A stretch of 64,000 nt of DNA from positions 52,077,365 to 52,141,364 of the forward strand of contig CAMZMU010000062.1 in assembly GCA_947311845.1 (NCBI GenBank), read 5' to 3'. Positions 58,501 through 64,000 of this stretch are shown piece by piece. The DNA comes from Poa pratensis (lineage: Eukaryota; Streptophyta; Magnoliopsida; Poales; Poaceae). The position numbers and the translations under genes are program-made. The first letter of the stretch is position 1. Each line of letters begins with the position of its first letter. The notes under the pieces were generated by a model, which did not search any database, had not been told where the DNA came from, and saw nothing but the letters and a program-made list of their open reading frames with translations.

Positions 58501-61500
58501 TCTGCAGCAAGCGTGGACAAATTTAACAGAGTAAAGAAGCGACAAATTTAACCTGGGGCAAGCATGCAACCACTCACCTCACATGGTAAAATTAAATCAA
58601 GCAGATCCTCCACATGAATAGAATCAGACCGCCAACCTGCAGATCCTCCACATGAACTCAATCAAAGGCATCCATTTTTGCCCAATCGGATACAAAAATT
58701 CAGGGAAGGGATACAAAAATTCAGAGAAGCAAAATTGCAAGTATGGTACAACTGCATCAAAGGCATCCATATTTACCTGGTAGTGGACCACTGAGTCCAA
58801 ACAAATGTTCAGAGAAATCAACAAAGACCTGCAGAAAAAAGAGGTAGAGGTAGCTAAGATAATCCCAACAAAATCAACACAAGCATACATGAAAAAGGAG
58901 AGCGAGGCACATATACAGACCTGAGCAAGGTGGAAGTGTAACTCTGCTGAGATTTTGCCGGAGCAACATGACTGAGATTTATATCAAAGAAGACAAGAGA
59001 TATGAGGCAAAACACACAATAATTCAACAAATGTAGATGCAATTTGAGGAAGAACTGAGGAAAACAAAGGAAAAGAGGAGCTCTACCTGTACGGGTTGCA
59101 GCTCCGTGCTCCACGACTGCAACAACCTCCGTCAATGAAACAAGAAACCTCCTGCACCATGGCGCCCCACCAAAATCCACACGGGAGATCAAATCCTCCA
59201 CACCATGGAATCCAAATAATTTAGGGTTTGGGAAGCCATACCTACCGTTGGTGTTGACCTCCGCCCCTGGCCGCCGTGCTCGGTCCACCTCCAGCTCCCG
59301 TCCTTCTCGGGAGCTTTTGAAAGCCGAGCTGCTCCGTGCACCGCTCGCCATGTCGGGGCGTGCAGCTGGAGGTCAAGCTCCTCACGTGTGCCGCCTCCGC
59401 GTCGTCGCCACTGGCGGCTGGGAGAGAGAGAGCGAGCAAGAGTAGGTGAGACGGGAGAGAGAGGGGAGAAGATAGGGGAGGGCATGGCCTTACCCTGCTT
59501 CCGTCGTCGGCTGCCGCCCCCAGCTGGCGACGCGCCCGTGGCCGAGCGCTCTGGAAGGGATCTCCGGCCAGGGCTCTGGCCCTGCTGCTCCTTGCCCGCA
59601 TCCCCACCCATGCGTGCCTGACTGGAAGAGGAGGGTCGGCGCGGGGAGCCCAACAACGGCGAGGTCGAGAAGGAAAGGTGGCAGGCTTGCCTCGCTGCTC
59701 CGCACCGCCGGCCTCGGGATGGAGGACGAGGGAACGTAGGCAGGGAGGAGAAGCCGAAACCGGCGGATGAGGGCGCGGGAGGCGCGAGGCTATTTTTTGC
59801 TCTCCCCGCGCGGACGCGTCCCCTGCCTCCACTTTGCCCGCGCCGACAGACGCCACCGACGTGCTCCTTCTCTTCCCGCGACCCTTGCCGTTCTCCTTGC
59901 CGCCAGGTCGCCGGCCGTCCGAGCTGCCGTCGATGCCGACCGATCGCGGCTGCCGCTGTCCGGGCCGCCTCTGGCTCCGTTCATAAGGCACGGTAAAGGC
60001 GACAGAGGCGGCTGGGACAGCAGCGGCGGCGGTGGTGGCGCGATATGACGAGGTCGAGGAGAAGACGCGGGAGAGGGGCGGCGGCGGGCGACGGGCGTGG
60101 CCGCGATCTGGAGGAGGAGAAAGGGGATTGGGAAAGAGGAGAAAAGTGATTGGGGGAGGAGGACGGAGCGCGATTGGGTTCTAGGGTTTCACCGGAGGCC
60201 GGTTTTGTCTCACGCGAGTTTACCCACCGAGCGAGGCAAAATGAGTTACGCCGATGGATTGTCTCGCCCACTGATTTGTGGGCTTCGAGCGTAGCGTGCC
60301 CCACTTGTCATCGACCCACTTAGACAGCACCGAGGTAAAAAAAAGCTAACAGCATCCGACGGCTGTGGTGAAAAGCGGGAGAAAGAAATCACTGTTTATC
60401 CGGGGGTGAACGCTCAGGATAAGCTGCCTTCGAGGATGGCTGAGAGGCCTGGGATCCTTGTGACATTTAAAGGAGTAATTATCCAATGGATGATCCTATA
60501 TTTAGAGTTGACAAGATACTACAACTGTAAGATTGTTGTACAGATGCCATATTAGAGGTTCTCATTCAGATGACAATTTTTTCCCTTGTTCTGAGGGGAA
60601 CTGTTTTTTCTGTAAAACACCAGAAATATAGTGCAATGAGGTATTCATGTTAAATGCATGTCCAACTTTGATATTTTCCATTTTTGTCAACCCTTGGTAT
60701 CTCAATTCCTTTTGCTTCTAATTCTAACTCATAGTCATTACTTCACAGGTGTCGATTTCATCATACTTCCATGCCATCATTTCTTTTGCCGGAAATGCAT
60801 GCAAACATATTGCAAAATTCATGTCAAGGAAGGAAGTGTATTAAAATTGACGTGTCCTGATACAAAATGTGAAGGTGTTGTTTCTCCAAATATATTGAAA
60901 ACGCTTCTGGATGAGGATGAGTTTGAACGTTGGGAAAAATTGCTTCTTCAGAGAACTCTTGACGCAATGAATGATTTAGTTTATTGTCCAAGGTGCGAAA
61001 CTGCTTGCTTGGAGGATGAAAGTAACGATGCAGTGTGTCCAAGTTGTCTATTCAGCTTCTGCACACTTTGTACATCTCACCGTCATGTGGGGAAACAATG
61101 TATGACCGCAGAGGAAAGAATTCATATGTTGGAGGTAGGACACTTTATCTCACACATATTTAACTTCTCTTGGATACGGTTAAAATGCGGAGCTGTTTCA
61201 GTACTAATATATCCACTAGCAAACAGAGAAAACTAGAAATCTAGAAAAGTGACACTATTTTTGGATCCAGCTGGACAGCAGCGGAATCGTAATGGCAATA
61301 ATGAATTGCCTGAAGGTGCACATAAATTGTAACATGACAGTTAATCATATTTAACACGTCACTATATAATGTTATAGAATGTTGCTATCAGGTTTTTTTT
61401 ATCATGTTCTCATCAGCCTCTGGCCCAGGTTGAACAGGTCATGTCCTGCAGTCCCTGAGTGGCAGAGTGTGAATTTACCCTCATCCAACAGGGGATGTTT

Positions 61501-63056
61501 ATATATCCAATAAAGAGTCCAAACACATTAATAACATTATATTTGCTAACACTAAGAGGGGCATTTGATATTCTAACTCGAGGCTATCTTGATAGATATC
61601 TAAGCTGCCAAACAGCAGCATTTTTTATTGTTTACTGCTGTATACATTGAATGCCAATTTGTCATATAAGTTTCCTTTTGTAACTAGTACGGAGTACTTG
61701 TATGTTGTTCAGTGCACTTCATGGGTAGGTGTTCTATAGCATAGATGCACATGTATTTTTCTTTCTTTCTATTTAAATTTTCTGGATGACTATAAAGAGG
61801 ATTTTGCATTTTCACCAACCTTGTAAAATGAGGCCACATTCTATTCTTCTCGAGAGAAAATTATACAAATTTGGTGTCATTTTGATCTGTTATGTCCTTA
61901 GTTCTACGTGTTTTAAATGATCAATTTGAATACTAACTTTCTTTTGTTTGGTCCAGGAACGGCTAAAATCTAGGCAACTAGGAAGCGATCAGAATCAGAT
62001 TGATGAAGTACGCAACCTTCAGGCAATTATGAGGGATGCAAAACAGTGCCCACGATGCAAGATCGCTATATCTAAGATAGAAGGATGCAATAAGATGACG
62101 TGTTCGAACTGCGGGCATTACTTCTGCTACCAATGTAACTTTGCAATTGTTGGATATGATCATTTTAAGTGAGTTATCTTTTAGTTATATATTTTCTCCC
62201 CATTTTCATATATGTGCCTTGACAAAAAAAAATACATGTTGTGTTCAGACCGGGTGCATGTGATATGTTTTCTCTAGAGGAAATCAACAAATGGGAAGAA
62301 CAAGTGAATCCAGGGAGAAGGGCGGTTGCTCCAGCTCCTGTCCCATTGCCTAAAGGACGATATCCTCACCCTTGTCCTACATGCCGGAAACCAATTCTAA
62401 AGGTCACATGAACTATTTTTTTTCTTTTTCATAAATATTTCTTAGACAAGCAACTATAAAATAGTTAATGAGAGTGACGCAGTTGCCTACCTTTCATTTT
62501 TTTAAACTGTCAGTTGCCTCTCATTTGCACCGAAAAATCAAGCAAGCGCTGTTTCTTATACAACTATTCGTGGTCAGCTAATTCTTTGTAAAAGAAAAAT
62601 GTTGCCATTAGGGCTTTACTCTTTTTGTTTGTGCTTTTACCTTCAGGTATGATGATTAGTTTATTTAAACTGCTTACTCCAAATTCAGTTACATATAACT
62701 TGGACCACTCATGACCATGGTATAACTTTGACAAAGAAATTGTTTGTTGGCGTAGTTCAATGCTAAAAGTAAATCAGCGGCTGATCTCCAAGCCGTGTAA
62801 TTGCTTGTTGGCTTGAGCCTGCGTGCTCTCCTAACTGCTTGAAGTTGTGGTTCTTCTTATTGTTGATTTTCACATTGCACATCACAAACGCCTCATGATT
62901 TTGTATTTACTTTGGTCGCAGATTGGAAACAATAACCACATCACGTGTGGGTCATGCCAGACGCAGTTCTGTGCATTGTGCCGGAAGACTGTCCTCCGTA
63001 CTTCAGATCATTTTGGTCCCAGGGGATGCAAGCAACATACCACAGATCCCGACTGA
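52510..63056 (+). CDS. RWD + RING1-IBR-RING2 (RNF14-like) E3 ubiquitin ligase, copy 2, intact
   Basis: Seven exons: 52510-52743, 53254-53328, 53407-53947, 60749-61134, 61957-62168, 62249-62402, 62922-63056. All have consistent phases and GT-AG introns, giving 578 residues. The RWD domain (about residues 70-230) starts at [19 protein letters not shown] and has [13 protein letters not shown]1 starts CIICFSE (Cys275, Cys278) and continues in exon 4 with [11 protein letters not shown]. The IBR has [13 protein letters not shown] and [16 protein letters not shown]2 has QCPRC...[11 protein letters not shown] with the expected ubiquitin-accepting Cys456. A cysteine/histidine-rich tail ([14 protein letters not shown]) ends [11 protein letters not shown] ligases take ubiquitin from an E2 on RING1 and hold it on the RING2 cysteine; the substrate is unknown. 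Intron 3 (53948-60748) contains Helitron 2. The start is supported by alignment with copy 1. Confidence 0.9.
54120..54150 (-). other. Helitron 2 3' terminus: CTAG end and hairpin
   Basis: CTAG (54120-54123 on plus) and, after an 8-9 base spacer, the palindrome TTGCGCC-ACT-GGCGCAA at 54132-54148. A hairpin shortly before a CTRR terminus is the defining Helitron 3' signal. Confidence 0.85.
54810..55140 (-). pseudogene. Exon-like acidic fragment in Helitron 2
   Basis: The minus-strand frame reads [20 protein letters not shown] and then [16 protein letters not shown], in a patch clearly richer in GC than its surroundings. An upstream piece repeats the [19 protein letters not shown] theme in the same frame but with a stop. 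It is possibly part of a captured gene; not identified. Confidence 0.3.
56179..56850. repeat. Direct tandem repeat of about 304 bp in Helitron 2
   Basis: The block starting ACCTCAAGTGGCATGTATCC at 56179 is repeated from 56483. Both units share CTAAGAGCTTCCGAT, CTTAAGTGAAGTAAAGAACT and AACAATAATGCTT, with small indels. The second unit has an extra segment near 56660-56700. No coding frame spans it. Confidence 0.85.
58188..58770. repeat. Direct repeat pair of about 100 bp in Helitron 2
   Basis: The blocks at 58188-58285 and 58667-58768 both read GCCCAATCGGATACAAAAAT, then a second ATACAAAAAT and AGCAAAATTGCAAG, then GGTACAACTGCATCAAAGGC. They are about 95% alike by eye and are 480 bases apart. 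Confidence 0.85.
59200..60300 (-). other. GC-rich gene-leader-like region of Helitron 2
   Basis: From the Helitron 5' side (minus strand) the sequence resembles a grass gene start, with CAAATCAGTGGGC, AAACCCTAGAACCC and then very GC-rich DNA. A 249-codon minus frame (59991-59242) and others exist, but the arginine/proline/alanine-rich composition in several frames suggests GC bias rather than a protein. It is probably a captured promoter and first exon. Confidence 0.35.
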
Positions 63057-64000
63057 CACTGCAATATGCGCCAGAGGTGTCAGTCGGGAAAAACAACGAC
63101 CATATGCGCAGCACCTCAACGCCACTGCACTTTCCAAAGGTTCTGCTCATAATCTGCATATACACCCGTATCAGGATACAACCTCGGCATTTCCTGCATT
63201 TTGCAGGGAGCTTGATTTTCAAGTGCTCGATTTCTTGTACCGTATTAAAGATCAACCGAGAAGTAGGATACCGTAGTAATGGGGAATTATATCAAGAATG
63301 TCAATTTATTGTTACTTGTCAGGTTTCCCTTGTTTTTGTTTGCTTTTTCTCTTGTAAACTCTGCACACCGCAAGGTGTCGTTATTGTTTGTGGTCGCTTA
63401 CCCATCGCCGCCCGTTTACGCCCTGCTTGTTTGTGGTCGAGCGTGAGGGCGGAGGTACTCCTCATCATGGCATCTGCCACCTGTCATCGCCTCTATTGGA
63501 TTGAGATTATTTCTGGGGATTTTATGCACGCTTGCAATCGCTATATACGAGGTGCTGTCCCATACTTTGATTCAAATAGTCAAATCTAAGACTGCACCTC
63601 TAGTTACCTATTAGTGAGCCCAAAGCACAATCACCTACAATAATTATTCAAATTTCATTGTTTTGTTAACTTACCATCGATCTTTTGTCTATTAAGAACA
63701 CAAATTTGAGGTAGCTATAGCCTACGAAGACAATTCTTCTGGAGGTAGTGGGCCAAATTATCCTAGTATATGAATTAGAGATACAAGTCGTTTTAGTACC
63801 CCCCTTCATTTCATAATATATTGTATTCTACATTTTTTCAAGTCAAACTAAATATAGAAAAGCACCAAATTAGTACTCTATTTATTTATGTATTATTGTT
63901 GTGGATGTTTGAGCAGCTTTCATATAATATTGGTCAAACTGTAAAAAATATTTACAAAACTCTTCAGTAAAAATAAAGTTAATGGTTTGATTTTTGAATG
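63057..64000 (+). other. 3' flank of RBR copy 2
   Basis: It aligns to 21419-21990 downstream of copy 1 (CACCCGTATCAGGATACAAC, CATTTCCTGCATTT). No further gene is seen. An AT-rich block with Stowaway-like sequence (CCTTCATTTCATAATATATTG) is near 63800. The 214-codon frame at 62945-63589 overlaps the last exon in another frame and is a shadow. Confidence 0.6.

Larger units (their letters stand above)
54120..60478 (-). mobile_element. Helitron 2 in intron 3 of RBR copy 2
   Basis: On the minus strand the element ends with a perfect 7-bp hairpin (TTGCGCC AGT GGCGCAA), then CGGGTCATCTAG followed by host T. The other border is host ...GGATAA then TTACTCC. Copy 1 has the uninterrupted host site CCCCA|TTACCC at 18847/18848, exactly between A and T, so both borders are fixed. 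The 5' terminus is TT rather than the usual TC. The 6359-bp element has no Rep/helicase and is non-autonomous. It contains GC-rich gene-like leader sequence at 59200-60300 and internal repeats. Confidence 0.85.
52318..64000 (+). repeat. Segmental duplication, copy B
   Basis: Aligned with 16862-21990 across the promoter-proximal region, all exons, introns and 3' flank (AGTAAAAATAAAGTTAATGG at the window end still matches). It is enlarged by Helitron 2. The right edge is beyond the window. Confidence 0.85.

Noticed and set aside
59242..59991. 249-codon minus-strand open frame in Helitron 2
   Set aside because: Arg/Pro/Ala-rich, with long frames also open on the other strand; this is expected from high GC, and no motif is recognisable.
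62945..63589. 214-codon plus-strand frame at the right end
   Set aside because: It overlaps the last RBR exon in a different frame and continues into 3' flank; the real reading ends at 63056.

Overview
The window looks like nuclear DNA of a large-genome grass, most likely a Triticeae species (wheat, Aegilops, barley or rye). The evidence is split genes with GT-AG introns, nested LTR retrotransposons, a Copia LTR family with Angela/BARE-type ends (TGTTGGAGATATGCCC...CCCAACA), a Stowaway-type MITE with TA duplications, a CACTA terminus and two Helitron-type elements. No rRNA or tRNA gene, CRISPR array or bacterial-style operon was seen.

Layout. 1-3316: 3' end of a pol-less Gypsy element (plus strand). 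3317-14360: a decayed Tat-type Gypsy element (plus strand) whose 5' end is replaced by a 118-bp fold-back; it carries gag-protease, RT, RNase H and integrase, an array of polypurine-like motifs, two antisense genes and a 495-bp 3' LTR. 14361-15110: GC-rich coding-like DNA of unknown identity. 15689-16321: an intact two-exon Bet v 1 / norcoclaurine-synthase-like gene. 17041-21418: first copy of an RWD + RING1-IBR-RING2 (RBR, RNF14-like) ubiquitin ligase gene, broken in the RWD exon. 21419-24062: its duplicated 3' flank, a MITE, a G30 run and unassigned DNA. 24063-38660: a nest of a Copia 5' LTR with part of its interior, a complete 7.4-kb pol-less Gypsy element (26087-33495, TSD CCAAG) and a truncated second Gypsy element. 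38661-46374: an LTR-end remnant, unassigned DNA, a solo Copia LTR (41593-43377, TSD CGACC) and a RING-type (RNFT-like) pseudogene. 46375-47036: a CACTA terminus. 47037-51763: Helitron 1, carrying ELF4-like and other exon-like fragments. 51764-52110: a palindromic element. 52510-63056: second RBR gene copy, apparently intact, with a 6359-bp Helitron (54120-60478) in its third intron. 63057-64000: its 3' flank.

The host-gene story is a segmental duplication of the RBR ligase gene (about 16862-21990 and 52318 to beyond the window end). The broken copy keeps the empty target site of Helitron 2, so it fixes that Helitron's ends to the base. The rest is mostly transposon turnover. I see no clearly new biochemical system. 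The strongest leads are Helitron 2 with its empty site, Helitron 1 with captured ELF4-like sequence, the duplicated C-terminal module of the antisense retrotransposon genes, and the repeated polypurine-tract motifs.
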